Program-made: the position numbers and the translations under genes | Shown here: in pieces, positions 42,216 to 50,487 of the stretch | How the letters are laid out: each line of letters begins with the position of its first letter | Position numbering within the stretch: position 1 is the stretch's first letter | DNA from: Serratia marcescens | GTDB taxonomy: Bacteria; Pseudomonadota; Gammaproteobacteria; Enterobacterales; Enterobacteriaceae | Reading direction: 5' to 3' | DNA: 64,000 bases | NCBI GenBank assembly: GCA_015548865.1 | Contig: JADMXW010000013.1 | Location: 1-64,000, forward strand | Notes under the pieces: generated by a model | Database searches by the model: none | Seen by the model: the letters and a program-made list of their open reading frames with translations, nothing else | What the model was told of the DNA's origin: nothing

Positions 42216-42821
42216 CTTGTCCGTAACTCTTTGATTAGAAAAGAGTTTTCATTTTTCCCGCAACAGGAATGGACACGATTATGGACTTATTCTTCCGCGA
42301 TGGCAAGTGTTATGCCAACTTTTTTTCCACCCCAGGCTGCTGACGTCCATCAACATCTGGGGCCTTGCATGACCTCTGCCCCCCAGTCCTCGTGATCGTA
42401 CCGGAACAGACAGTTCGCGCTACGCTCATATGACCAGACCCGGCTTTGTACAAGCCAGGCAGAACGGCAGCCCCTCTTCGCCTCATGGGCGACGCTGCTG
42501 ATCGCGGCGGAGGGTTCGCACGAAGCGCTCTGTCTGCACGAGCTATTTCTGATCGGGAACACCACATCAGTGTTCGGCCGACGACCGGCACATGAACCTG
42601 CGCCACGTGGCAACTGTGGTCAACTGTCGTACGTTCGTGAGGCAGGCCGATTCGTTGGTCCCATGCCCAGGCATGAGGAACAGTCGGGCGTCAATGATGG
42701 AAGCATCCAAACATGGGAAATCTTCTCAGCATGGTGGCTTTTCCGGTTCGTTTTCAAGCTCGAATTACAGCGTTCTGTCCGCTGTCGGAGAACCATTCCA
42801 ACAACCAAAGGAAGACACACC
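42216..42821. other. Element end region without a recognisable gene
   Basis: About 600 bp between the attachment-like site and the LysR-type gene. A small hairpin around ACTCTTTGATTAGAAAAGAG lies at 42225-42250. Several open frames overlap on both strands from 42310 on, but none has family resemblance or a good ribosome site. Confidence 0.5.
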
Positions 42822-43721
42822 ATGAGGATACGCCACCTGCACTATTTCTTGATCGTCGCCGAAGAGCAGAGCTTTGCTCGCGCCGCAGCCAGAGTCCATA
42901 TCGAACCCTCGCCACTGTCCCGAGCCATTCAGGAGCTGGAGAACCAGCTTGGGGTCAGGCTTCTCCACCGCGCCAAGGGGCGGATACGGCTGACCTGGCC
43001 AGGCGAGGTGTTCCGGGAAGAAGCACGACGCATGCTTTCTTTCATGGACAACGCGAAGTCTCGCGTTCACTCAGCCTCGCAGGGCTACCGCGGTCGGCTG
43101 CGTATCGGCCTTGCCGATAGTCTTGCTCAGCCACGACTCACGCAATTGCTCGCACGCTGCAGAGAGGAGGAACCTCGCACCGAAGTTCGGATCTCCGAAA
43201 TGACCGTCAACGAAATGCTTCAGGCTCTCCGCCATGATCAGATCGATGTCGGCTTCACGGTGGACGGCGAAGCGACCGATGGATACGTCAAGGAGATGGT
43301 ATGGGCCGAGCGCCCCGCGATCGCCATCCCCACCCACCATCCGTTGCTTGCCTTCGACAAGATCCCTCTGGCCGAAGCTCTCCGCTATCCGCTGATCCTT
43401 TGCCATCCGGAGCGGTGCGCGGGCGGCCATAATGTCATTCGTCGCTGGTTCAATGATGGCGCATTGCCCTCACCCTCCGTTGCCGAGTATGTTTCAGGGC
43501 ATGAGCCGATGATCATGCTCGTCGCCGCAGGCTATGGCATCGGGATCGGCCTGGAGTCGCAGATCGCGCTCTACAGCCATCCCGATGTCATCATCAGGCA
43601 GGTCGTGGACGAGGTTCCCAACACGGCGACGTTCATTGTGGTCCCGGAGAAGCGTGCCTCCGTAGAGCTGGAGCGCTTCATAAAGCGAGCGCAGGAAATC
43701 GGCAAAACCTCGGCCGACTGA
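42822..43721 (+). CDS. LysR-family regulator at the element end (BisR-position)
   Basis: A 299-residue LysR-type activator. The winged helix-turn-helix is in residues 1-60 (HLHYFLIVAEEQSFARAAAR then SPLSRAIQELENQLGVRLLH), followed by a two-lobed effector domain. The ATG at 42822 has AAAGGAAG upstream; the frame continues 84 codons further upstream without support. In ICEclc a LysR-type protein, BisR, sits just upstream of alpA and switches on the alpA operon. Position and family fit that role, but the effector and homology level were not tested. A T-rich hairpin follows the gene. Confidence 0.85.
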   Translation: MRIRHLHYFLIVAEEQSFARAAARVHIEPSPLSRAIQELENQLGVRLLHRAKGRIRLTWPGEVFREEARRMLSFMDNAKSRVHSASQGYRGRLRIGLADSLAQPRLTQLLARCREEEPRTEVRISEMTVNEMLQALRHDQIDVGFTVDGEATDGYVKEMVWAERPAIAIPTHHPLLAFDKIPLAEALRYPLILCHPERCAGGHNVIRRWFNDGALPSPSVAEYVSGHEPMIMLVAAGYGIGIGLESQIALYSHPDVIIRQVVDEVPNTATFIVVPEKRASVELERFIKRAQEIGKTSAD

Positions 43722-44201
43722 CGCTTATGTCGGCACCATAACGCATGGCATCGTCACTGGCGCCACGCTTTTTTTGTCGGCTCAACGACAAAAAAAGTCG
43801 CTCTCATCCACAGCAGCGGGCGGGTCATCTTGCTGCTCGATGACATGAGCCGAGCGTTTCTGGCGACCGGGGCATAGCAGCCACATGTCAATGCCTTTCG
43901 GCAAAATTCGTCAGACATTTTTGGTCGCCCGAACGACGAAAACCGACACCATCTATCTGCACATTGAATAGGCAGAGAGGTATCGGCTGTTCCTGCACTT
44001 TATCAAGCCGGCTCAATTCCGAATATTGGCATTTCCAGGGATCGAGTTGACAGCGATGAGTTCTGAAACAGCACCAGGTTAATTGCAACCCATGAATGCG
44101 GTGGTCAGCACGATCCTATTGATTGATGTGTTCTGACGGTGACGCTCTTCTAATGCGGTTCAGACCCAAGAAGATCCACCGAGCATCAAGGAGTGACCAT
44201 C
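43722..44201. promoter_or_regulatory. Region between the LysR-type gene and alpA, probable alpA promoter
   Basis: A 480-bp stretch without a convincing gene. It contains the hairpin at 43768-43797 close to the LysR-type stop. The AT-richer part from 43890 to 44190 should carry the promoter of the alpA-parA operon. No exact operator could be defined. Confidence 0.5.
43768..43797. terminator. Hairpin with T- and A-runs after the LysR-type gene
   Basis: CTTTTTTTGTCG and CGACAAAAAAAG form a 12-bp perfect stem around GCTCAA. It lies 46 bases after the LysR-type stop and could work as a terminator in either direction. Confidence 0.6.
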
Positions 44202-44414
44202 ATGTTTCAACAGAACCCCGCTCCGGCACCGGAGCGGCGCATACTGCGCCGTGCAGAAGTTGAGGCAAAGACGGGCTTCAAACGCGCCCACATCTACAGC
44301 CTCATGAAAGAGGGCAAGTTTCCCAAGGCCATGCGACTTGGCGTTCGCGCCGTGGGCTGGGACTCTGCCGAGATCGACCAATGGATCACCGACCGCCTTA
44401 AAGAGCGCGTCTGA
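44202..44414 (+). CDS. alpA: AlpA-family excisionase-like regulator
   Basis: A 70-residue protein of the AlpA/MerR-like excisionase family: ILRRAEVEAKTGFKRAHIYS is the helix-turn-helix, followed by FPKAMRLGVRAVGWDSAEID and W-I-T-D-R-L. The ATG at 44202 follows AAGGAG; the GTG at 44193 is less likely. In ICEclc alpA is the first gene of the operon with parA and shi, and its promoter is the decision point for transfer competence. It lies 37 bases before parA. Confidence 0.9.
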   Translation: MFQQNPAPAPERRILRRAEVEAKTGFKRAHIYSLMKEGKFPKAMRLGVRAVGWDSAEIDQWITDRLKERV

Positions 44415-44451
44415 CCCTGCTCCCCATTTCCTTCACGAAGAGGAGCACGTC

Positions 44452-45315
44452 ATGCAGGTGATTTCCGTCATCTCTACCAAAGGCGGCGTTGGCAAGACGA
44501 CGATCGCCGCAAACCTCGGCGGCTTCATCGCCGACGCGGGACTGCGGGTGCTGCTTCTCGATCTCGACATACAGCCCACGCTCTCGTCGTACTACGAATT
44601 GGCTGACCGCGCACCCGGTGGCGTCTATGAGCTGCTGGCGTTCAACGAGCGCGACATTTCGCAGTTGGCCTCACGCACGGCGGTCGAGCGCCTGGACATC
44701 GTTCTGTCCAACGATCAGCACCGGCAATTGAACACGTTGCTGCTGCATGCCCCTGATGGCCGGTTGCGGCTGCGAAACCTCCTGCCAGCGTTCGAGCCGC
44801 ACTACGACCTGGTTTTGATCGACACCCAGGGCTCCCGCAGCGTGCTTCTCGAAATGGCGGTGCTGGCATCCGGGTCCGCGGTTTCGCCGGTCACGCCTGA
44901 AATCCTTGCCGCTCGCGAAATGCGGCGTGGCACCGTGCAACTCATCCAGGATATCGGCCCGTATCGCCATCTCGGCATTGAGCCACCGCCCTTGCAGTTG
45001 CTGATCAACCGGGTGCCTGCCGTGTCGTCCAATGCCCGCCTGATCCGGCAGACATTGCGGATGATCTTCCGTGAGCAGACAGGCGTCCAGGTTCTGGAGA
45101 CCGAAGTCCCCGCGATAGAAGCATTTCCGCGTGCCGCCACGCAGAGCCTGCCGGCTCACCGTGTCGAACACCGTCGCCCGACAGGCAGGCTCGCCCCTGC
45201 CGCACTCGACATCATCCGCTCCCTGGCCACCGAGTTATGCCCGCAATGGCGTGAGCGTTTCAACCTGGTCACCGGCAAGATCGGGAGGAGGCATTCTCAT
45301 GTCGAACGCCCATGA
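44452..45315 (+). CDS. parA: ParA/Soj-type ATPase of the integrative element
   Basis: A 287-residue deviant Walker-type ATPase. Walker A is STKGGVGKTTIAANLGGF (lysines K10 and K15), and Walker B-like LLLDLDIQPTLSSYYEL and VLIDTQGS follow. It is the Soj homologue of the PFGI-1/ICEclc class, which stabilises the excised element and, in ICEclc, arrests division of transfer-competent donor cells together with Shi. The ATG has GAGGAG upstream. Its last 17 bases overlap the next gene, so they are coupled. Confidence 0.93.
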   Translation: MQVISVISTKGGVGKTTIAANLGGFIADAGLRVLLLDLDIQPTLSSYYELADRAPGGVYELLAFNERDISQLASRTAVERLDIVLSNDQHRQLNTLLLHAPDGRLRLRNLLPAFEPHYDLVLIDTQGSRSVLLEMAVLASGSAVSPVTPEILAAREMRRGTVQLIQDIGPYRHLGIEPPPLQLLINRVPAVSSNARLIRQTLRMIFREQTGVQVLETEVPAIEAFPRAATQSLPAHRVEHRRPTGRLAPAALDIIRSLATELCPQWRERFNLVTGKIGRRHSHVERP

Positions 45316-45556
45316 GCTTGCGCGAGGCCACAAGCAACTCCTGCCTCTTATCGAATTTGCATTGAGCGAAGGCTGGGCCGTTTCGCGCACGTCGGGCGGG
45401 CACCTCAAGTTCATAAAGCCGGGACTGCCGCCGATATTCACGAGCTCGACAGCCAGCGATCACCGCGCCGGGCGCAACGCCCGCGCAATGTTGCGCCGCG
45501 CGAACCGCCAGAGCGCCGAAGCCCGTCCTGTTGGAAAGGAGACCGGCCATGGCTGA
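45299..45556 (+). CDS. Small protein in the position of ICEclc Shi; HicA/YcfA-like fold
   Basis: An 85-residue protein encoded between parA and parB, overlapping both (17 and 8 bases). It contains FALSEGWAVSRTSGGHLKFI and, further on, an ARAMLRRAN ending. This resembles the dsRNA-binding-like fold of HicA/YcfA toxins, with the loop histidine at residue 35 kept. No HicB-like antitoxin is adjacent. In ICEclc the gene at this place is shi, whose product works with ParA to stop donor cell division. The Shi assignment is by position; the HicA-like resemblance is by eye. A GGAGG lies upstream. Confidence 0.65.
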   Translation: MSNAHELARGHKQLLPLIEFALSEGWAVSRTSGGHLKFIKPGLPPIFTSSTASDHRAGRNARAMLRRANRQSAEARPVGKETGHG

Positions 45557-47273
45557 TATCTCCGAACAGGAAATGGCGGCGAAGCTGATGAGCGATGGCT
45601 TCGGCCGCACGGGCCCGGTGGCCGGCGCACTGACCGATCCGGTCGCGGATACCCCGATGGTCGTAACGCTTGATGAGTTGCGTCCATACGAGCTTGATCC
45701 GCGCCTTACCCGCAACCCGCTCTATGACGAAATCAAGGCCTCGATCCGCGAACGCGGCCTGGACGCACCACCACCGATCACCCGCAGGCCTGGTTCAGCC
45801 CACTACATCATTCGCAATGGAGGCAACACCCGGCTGGCCATACTGCGTGAGTTGTGGACCGAGACCAAGGATGAACGCTTCTTCCGTATCGGTTGCCTGT
45901 TCCGCCCCTGGCCTGAGCGCGGCGAGATTGTCGCCCTGACCGGGCACCTCGCAGAGAACGAATTGCATGGCAGTCTTTCGTTCATCGAGCGCGCGCTTGG
46001 CGTCGAAAAAGTTCGTGAACTCTACGAGCAGGAAGATGGCAAGTCGCTGTCGCAATCGGAGCTTGCCCGGCGTCTCAAAGCCGACGGTTATCCTGTTCCA
46101 CAGCCCCATATCAGCCGCATGCAGGAGGCCATCCAATACCTGCTGCCGGTCATCCCGAACGTCCTTTACGGAGGGCTGGGCCGCCATCAGGTCGAGCAAC
46201 TGACCGGCTTGCGCCGGGCCGGCGCCAGGATCTGGGAAGCACGCGCTGCGACCAAACAGGTGGATGTTGATTTCGCCACGCTGTTCCAGGACGTTCTTGC
46301 CGTCTTCGACGGGTCGCCCGGCAACTTCAACATCCAGCGCGTCCAAGACGAACTGATCGGCCAGATGGCCGACCTGCTCGGTGTGCTGTATGACACGCTC
46401 GCTCTCGAAATCGTCGACTCCGAGAAGCGCTGGCAAGTTTTGACCAGCGAACCCGCCGCGGCGCCACCGGCCACGCCTGCCGTGGCGACACTACCGCAGG
46501 CCGCGCCTGCGCAACTTTCCCCACCCACACCCTCGACGCCACCGCAGCGTGAGACGCCAGTCGCGGCATCAGAGTCCAGCCTGCAGACGAAGCCATCCCC
46601 GGCGCAGCCTCCCGCATCTGACGATCAGCCGGACGATGAAAGCCAGCGGTTTGCGCTGCTTCAGGAGCACATTGTCTCGCCTGCTCCAACGACCGACCGA
46701 CTCCAATCGATCCAGCGCCTGATTGCCGACCACACTGGAGAGGCGCACAACGACTTCGAAAGCAACGTCCTTCAGGCCATCCCCGTGCAGGTTGGCGGCC
46801 TGTATCCGATCTCGGATGTATGGCACATCGATCCCGGTCTGGACGAACCCGACCGTTTGCGTACGCATATTGCGCAGTTCGCACTGGAAATTGCCAGTGA
46901 AGCTGGCGTGGGAGACCATATCGTCCCGTCCGATGACGGCATCGGCTTCTCATGCGTGCCCGATATCGAGCGCATGGGCTCGGCCGGCGCAATGGCGCTC
47001 CACGGTGCAACCCTGACGCTGCTGCACGTCCTGAGCGCGCCTTATCTGTCGGCCAGCGCCTCCCCGGCGCGTATCGACACTTCGCGTTTGGCAGGAGATT
47101 TGGCCGTCCTGCTGCTGGGGATGGCACAGCGGGCTACCCCCTCTCGGGGCCAGTCCCATGTTCTGACCGACAACGGGCTGGTGAAACTGTTCCGGCTGGT
47201 GCGGCTCTCGCGTCGACTGCTGGAGATTGAGGCAGGCACCATGGATGGCGATAGCGCCATGCCTGGGTCATGA
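45549..47273 (+). CDS. parB: ParB-family protein of the PFGI-1/ICEclc class (BisD-position)
   Basis: A 574-residue protein. The N-terminal ParB/Srx-like domain shows LDELRPYELDPRLTRNPLYD and HYIIRNGGNTRLAILRELW (about 35-110). A helix-turn-helix follows near LSQSELARRLKADGYPVPQP. The region around 305-365 is a Pro/Ala-rich linker, and a separate C-terminal domain of about 200 residues follows. In ICEclc the ParB-domain protein BisD acts with BisC as the activator that keeps transfer genes on. The start at 45549 has AAGGAG. It runs close to the DUF2857 gene (11 bases). Confidence 0.88.
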   Translation: MADISEQEMAAKLMSDGFGRTGPVAGALTDPVADTPMVVTLDELRPYELDPRLTRNPLYDEIKASIRERGLDAPPPITRRPGSAHYIIRNGGNTRLAILRELWTETKDERFFRIGCLFRPWPERGEIVALTGHLAENELHGSLSFIERALGVEKVRELYEQEDGKSLSQSELARRLKADGYPVPQPHISRMQEAIQYLLPVIPNVLYGGLGRHQVEQLTGLRRAGARIWEARAATKQVDVDFATLFQDVLAVFDGSPGNFNIQRVQDELIGQMADLLGVLYDTLALEIVDSEKRWQVLTSEPAAAPPATPAVATLPQAAPAQLSPPTPSTPPQRETPVAASESSLQTKPSPAQPPASDDQPDDESQRFALLQEHIVSPAPTTDRLQSIQRLIADHTGEAHNDFESNVLQAIPVQVGGLYPISDVWHIDPGLDEPDRLRTHIAQFALEIASEAGVGDHIVPSDDGIGFSCVPDIERMGSAGAMALHGATLTLLHVLSAPYLSASASPARIDTSRLAGDLAVLLLGMAQRATPSRGQSHVLTDNGLVKLFRLVRLSRRLLEIEAGTMDGDSAMPGS

Positions 47274-47284
47274 GGGGAGGCGCC

Positions 47285-47845
47285 ATGTCGAATCCCCATC
47301 CTCTCAATCAGGCAGTGATCGCGCAGGCGCTCCACGATTTGCGTAACGGTCAGTTGCGCCGCGCCAAGTCCATGGGATTTGAGGACGCGGATCTCGATGC
47401 ACTCAAACATCCCGCGTTGGCCAGCGCGCTGGCCAACGCCCTGGTTTCCTGGTGCTGCGTAACGGTCAATCGAGATGTCGTGCAACGACTGCTGCATCAG
47501 GCCGAGGACGTGACTCAGGAGGTGGTCAGGATCGACCGGTTGCTGCGCCTGGGCGCCAGTACGGATCTCATCGGCAAGTTCTTCGGCCTGACCCACCAGG
47601 AGATCGCCCTGCGCCGCAATATCATTGGCCTGCCGAAACGCAAGGGGCGCCACCCTGTCCTGACAGAAGAGCAGGATTGCGATCTATGGAACCGCTGGTC
47701 GGAAACCGTCAAGGAGCGCGGCGTGGTGCTGACCGACGAAACGGCGATGCTCGACATCGCCGCAGACCTTGCCGAAAGCATGAATCTGCCCATCTCAGTC
47801 ATCTGGAGCGCCATCGGCAGGTGGATCGATGAAGGGCTGGTTTGA
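47285..47845 (+). CDS. DUF2857 protein with an FlhC-like segment (BisC-position)
   Basis: A 186-residue protein of the DUF2857 family found in PFGI-1-class elements. Residues 86-110 read LLRLGASTDLIGKFFGLTHQ, resembling the core of the flagellar activator FlhC. In ICEclc the corresponding gene, bisC, makes the FlhC-like half of the BisDC activator. The start at MSNPHPL was preferred to a frame five codons longer. The next gene starts two bases after this stop, so translation is coupled. Confidence 0.85.
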   Translation: MSNPHPLNQAVIAQALHDLRNGQLRRAKSMGFEDADLDALKHPALASALANALVSWCCVTVNRDVVQRLLHQAEDVTQEVVRIDRLLRLGASTDLIGKFFGLTHQEIALRRNIIGLPKRKGRHPVLTEEQDCDLWNRWSETVKERGVVLTDETAMLDIAADLAESMNLPISVIWSAIGRWIDEGLV

Positions 47846-47847
47846 GC

Positions 47848-49062
47848 ATGGACCGCTCACGCCGATCAAGCGGTCCCGTATCGCTGGGCGACCTCTTCGA
47901 TCAGGCGCTTCAACGAATGCAGGTTCAGCAACCGCCACCAGCACCTGCACCTGCACCTGCACCTGCACCGGCACAATCAGCCCCATCTCGCCAGACTGAC
48001 GGTTTCATTTTCAGCGGCAATCGACATGACTCCGTGCCACGCGCCTTGCTCACGGACAATCGCCTGACGCCACTGGAACGCAACGCCTGGCAAGTGTTCC
48101 GGTTGTTGCTCAACGACGATGGCATCACGGCTCTCCCGACCTACGACCAGCTCGCTCCCTGGCTGGCCTCGATGCCATGCGCCACCCGAGCCTCGCATGA
48201 AACGGTCGCCCGCGCGCTGACCCTGCTGCGCCTCACACGCTGGATCAGCCTGGTGAGGCGTCGGCGCGACCCCAGGACCGGGCGCATCCAGGGCAACCTC
48301 TACGTGCTGCACGACGAACCTCTCACACCGTACGAAGCCATCCAGCTCGATGCCGATTATCTGGGGCTGGTCAGCCAGTCGCTGGACCATGCCAGCAAAT
48401 CCATCCAGCGCGTCGGCGTCCACACGCTCAAGGAAATGATCGACGACCCTCTGCTCAGCGGCAGGGAGCTGCCGAGTCGGCTGCAGGTGATATCGCGGCG
48501 TCTGGCTGCACAAGGGTGGACTGAACCAGCGACTTATCCACAGCCTGGGGATAATCACGATTCCGAAGACGGGGAAGACGGCCTTCTTCGGAATCGTGAC
48601 GCACCTTCTTCGGAATCCGAAGTGGGCGAAAAACCCCGGAAAACCGGCTCACTTCGGAATCCGAAGACCGATAGTACAGTACGTAAAGAAAAAGAAATAA
48701 AAGAAGTACGTACAGTACCGCGCGGGTTGGGCATGCTTCGCCTTCCCGAGCGCTTCATGTCGCTCAAGGCAGAACAGCAATCGGGCGCATTGGCCGCGTT
48801 GCAGCCGGTTGATCCCGACCTGCATCAGGCTGTTCTCGATGAGTGGGATGCCCGCTGCCGCGCCAGCGCCGTGCGCAATCCGGCCGGTTACCTGTTTGGC
48901 ATTATCCAGAAAGCCATGCGCGGTGAGTTCCGTGCCTGGGCTGGACAGAGGACGCCACCCGAGACAACAGGCGCACAACCCGAGAAACCACGGCAACCCG
49001 TAGATCCGGAAGTGGCACAGGCCCATATCGCCCGGCTACGCTCGATGCTTCGCTTGTCGTAG
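47848..49062 (+). CDS. STY4528-family pathogenicity-island replication protein
   Basis: A 404-residue protein of the STY4528 type, annotated in SPI-7-like islands as a replication protein. Residues 31-42 are an Ala-Pro repeat made by a GCACCT hexanucleotide repeat. A winged-helix-like region follows (LTPLERNAWQVFRLLLNDDG and TRASHETVARALTLLRLTRW). The C-terminal part has PAGYLFGIIQKAMRGEFRAW. It precedes the array of palindromes at 49155-49470, which would suit a replication initiator acting at a nearby origin. The ATG at 47848 is preferred to a TTG two codons earlier. Confidence 0.82.
   Translation: MDRSRRSSGPVSLGDLFDQALQRMQVQQPPPAPAPAPAPAPAQSAPSRQTDGFIFSGNRHDSVPRALLTDNRLTPLERNAWQVFRLLLNDDGITALPTYDQLAPWLASMPCATRASHETVARALTLLRLTRWISLVRRRRDPRTGRIQGNLYVLHDEPLTPYEAIQLDADYLGLVSQSLDHASKSIQRVGVHTLKEMIDDPLLSGRELPSRLQVISRRLAAQGWTEPATYPQPGDNHDSEDGEDGLLRNRDAPSSESEVGEKPRKTGSLRNPKTDSTVRKEKEIKEVRTVPRGLGMLRLPERFMSLKAEQQSGALAALQPVDPDLHQAVLDEWDARCRASAVRNPAGYLFGIIQKAMRGEFRAWAGQRTPPETTGAQPEKPRQPVDPEVAQAHIARLRSMLRLS
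47937..47972 (+). repeat. GCACCT hexanucleotide tandem repeat within the STY4528-type gene
   Basis: Six near-identical hexamers (GCACCT, the last GCACCG) encode alternating Ala-Pro residues. Such repeats can change length by slippage without shifting the reading frame. Confidence 0.8.
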
Positions 49063-49124
49063 GGCTTGCGTCTATCGGTGAGTAGTCGCGGCCATGCCAG
49101 GCCATTCGCGGGCGTCGACCATGA

Positions 49125-49490
49125 CGAGGATATTCCACTCAGTTCCATAGTCGCCTATACCCCGGGTATAGCGAAACATGAAGCCTTCCAGTCATCGGTC
49201 ATCAAGCGCTTTATCGTGGTCGACGGGCGAGCGTCCACCGAGAGCCATGGACGCCTATACCCTGGGTATAGCGCAACACGCAGCCTTCCAGCTATTGCAT
49301 CCAGGTCTTTGCCTTGGCTGACGAGGCCGAAAGTCCACTGAGAGCCGTGGACGCCTATACCCCGGGTATAGCGCAACACACAGCCTTCCAGCCTCGGGTA
49401 GCCGTGAGCCGGTCCGACCGGGAATTCGAGTGTCCACCGAAGGCCATGGAAGCCTATACCACTGGTATAGAAGAACAGCCTGCTTTCCCG
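49125..49490. repeat. Four palindrome-centred repeats with 100-bp spacing
   Basis: Four copies of a 17-base palindrome, CTATACCCCGGGTATAG, CTATACCCTGGGTATAG, CTATACCCCGGGTATAG and CTATACCACTGGTATAG, begin at 49155, 49255, 49355 and 49454. Each is embedded in a conserved unit of about 60 bp with GAGAGCCATGGACGC before and GCGCAACACGCAGCCTTCCA after; the first and last copies diverge most. No gene occupies the region. Likely roles are an element replication origin, a ParB/BisD centromere, or a multi-copy operator upstream of the TIGR03761 gene. Confidence 0.88.
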
Positions 49491-49665
49491 ATCCGGTTAG
49501 ATTTCGTGAACCTCGCTCCCACGAATAGATTCCCGGTTCCGATACCGGGCCAGCCGTCCCGCCGGCTGCTCACAAACAGGCGCTGCTCCGGTGCGGTTTG
49601 ATGACTGACGGCCTTCCGGCCAATGGCGATGCTGACCTCTCGTTCCAACACCGGGAGTCGTCAAC

Positions 49666-50487
49666 ATGGCCAACGAAACAGAATCTCTGCAGTTGAACCT
49701 GGGGTCTCTGCGCAGCGCGATGTCGCTGACGCTGCACACCCATCATGCCTCGCGCATCTGGCACGGGCGTACACCATCCGAAGGCAAGCCCGGCATCATC
49801 GGCCTCAACGGCTTTGTCGCCATCATGAACAAGCTGAAGCGCGGAGCCGAGCAGGACGATCCCTATTCGGACTGGTGGATGCTGCGCATCGAAGACAAGC
49901 TCAGCACCACCAAGGAGCAGCTTCAGACCCTGCGCGAGCAGGTGGACCAGGCGCTCGCCGACGTCCCGCAGGCGCTCAGCCTCGGCGAAAACCTCAATGT
50001 GCAGCCGGTCAAGTTGCCGCTGTTCGTTTCCTCGCAGCTCGGCTTCATGGCCGTGTATCTCCTGGCCGACTATGACGATCTTGCCCGGCGTTTGATCCTG
50101 GCGCATCACACGGCCCTGATCGACCGCAGCACGCTCGAACGCTGGCTGGGCGAAGGCGCGCATTCCCTGCGTAGTCTGTTCAGCCTGGCGCAGCAGTATC
50201 GCTACTCCGGCACGAAGCGCGACGACTTCGCAGCCAACAACGCCGCAGCACGTGCGGCCTTGGAGAAGTATGGCGAGTTGCCGCAGGACGTGCTCGAAGG
50301 CGAACGCCGCTCCCGCTTCGCGCCGCCGCTTATCCGGCGTTCGCCACTGGCCTCTGCGACCGCCCGGTCCGCAACATCGGCCGTCGTGCCGGCCAGTGAC
50401 GCCGACCAGGCTGCGCCAGCCGATTCCGATGACGAAGCTGAGGGTGAAGCATCCGCGTCTTCGGACGAAGAGGATGCATCAGCATGA
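49666..50487 (+). CDS. TIGR03761-family integrating conjugative element protein
   Basis: A 273-residue protein of the PFL_4669/TIGR03761 family, a conserved gene of PFGI-1-class elements. Characteristic segments are SLTLHTHHASRIWHGRTPSE, DPYSDWWMLRIEDKL and LPLFVSSQLGFMAVYLLADY. The C-terminal 55 residues are acidic and low complexity (DSDDEAEGEASASSDEEDAS). Function is unknown. It overlaps the DUF3158 gene by four bases. The palindromic array lies upstream. Confidence 0.88.
   Translation: MANETESLQLNLGSLRSAMSLTLHTHHASRIWHGRTPSEGKPGIIGLNGFVAIMNKLKRGAEQDDPYSDWWMLRIEDKLSTTKEQLQTLREQVDQALADVPQALSLGENLNVQPVKLPLFVSSQLGFMAVYLLADYDDLARRLILAHHTALIDRSTLERWLGEGAHSLRSLFSLAQQYRYSGTKRDDFAANNAAARAALEKYGELPQDVLEGERRSRFAPPLIRRSPLASATARSATSAVVPASDADQAAPADSDDEAEGEASASSDEEDASA

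Noticed and set aside
42225-42250. Remaining part of a tRNA after the tRNA-Gly-like 24 bases
   Set aside because: The T-stem does not pair and no D or anticodon arm follows, so it is only an attachment-site fragment.
42310-42825. Overlapping open frames at the element end
   Set aside because: GC-rich DNA gives long frames on both strands; none shows a domain, and the strongest is only the upstream extension of the LysR-type gene.
43888-44088. 66-residue minus-strand frame between the LysR-type gene and alpA
   Set aside because: Cys/Trp-rich composition, no ribosome site and no recognisable family.
49125-49490. Possible CRISPR array because of regularly spaced repeats
   Set aside because: Repeats are palindromic, about 60 bp long with 100-bp period and only four units; no cas genes nearby and the sequences between are not typical spacers.
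49066-49601. Open reading frames crossing the palindrome array on both strands
   Set aside because: They exist because the repeated units share frame; no family resemblance, no ribosome site, and the frames differ between strands.
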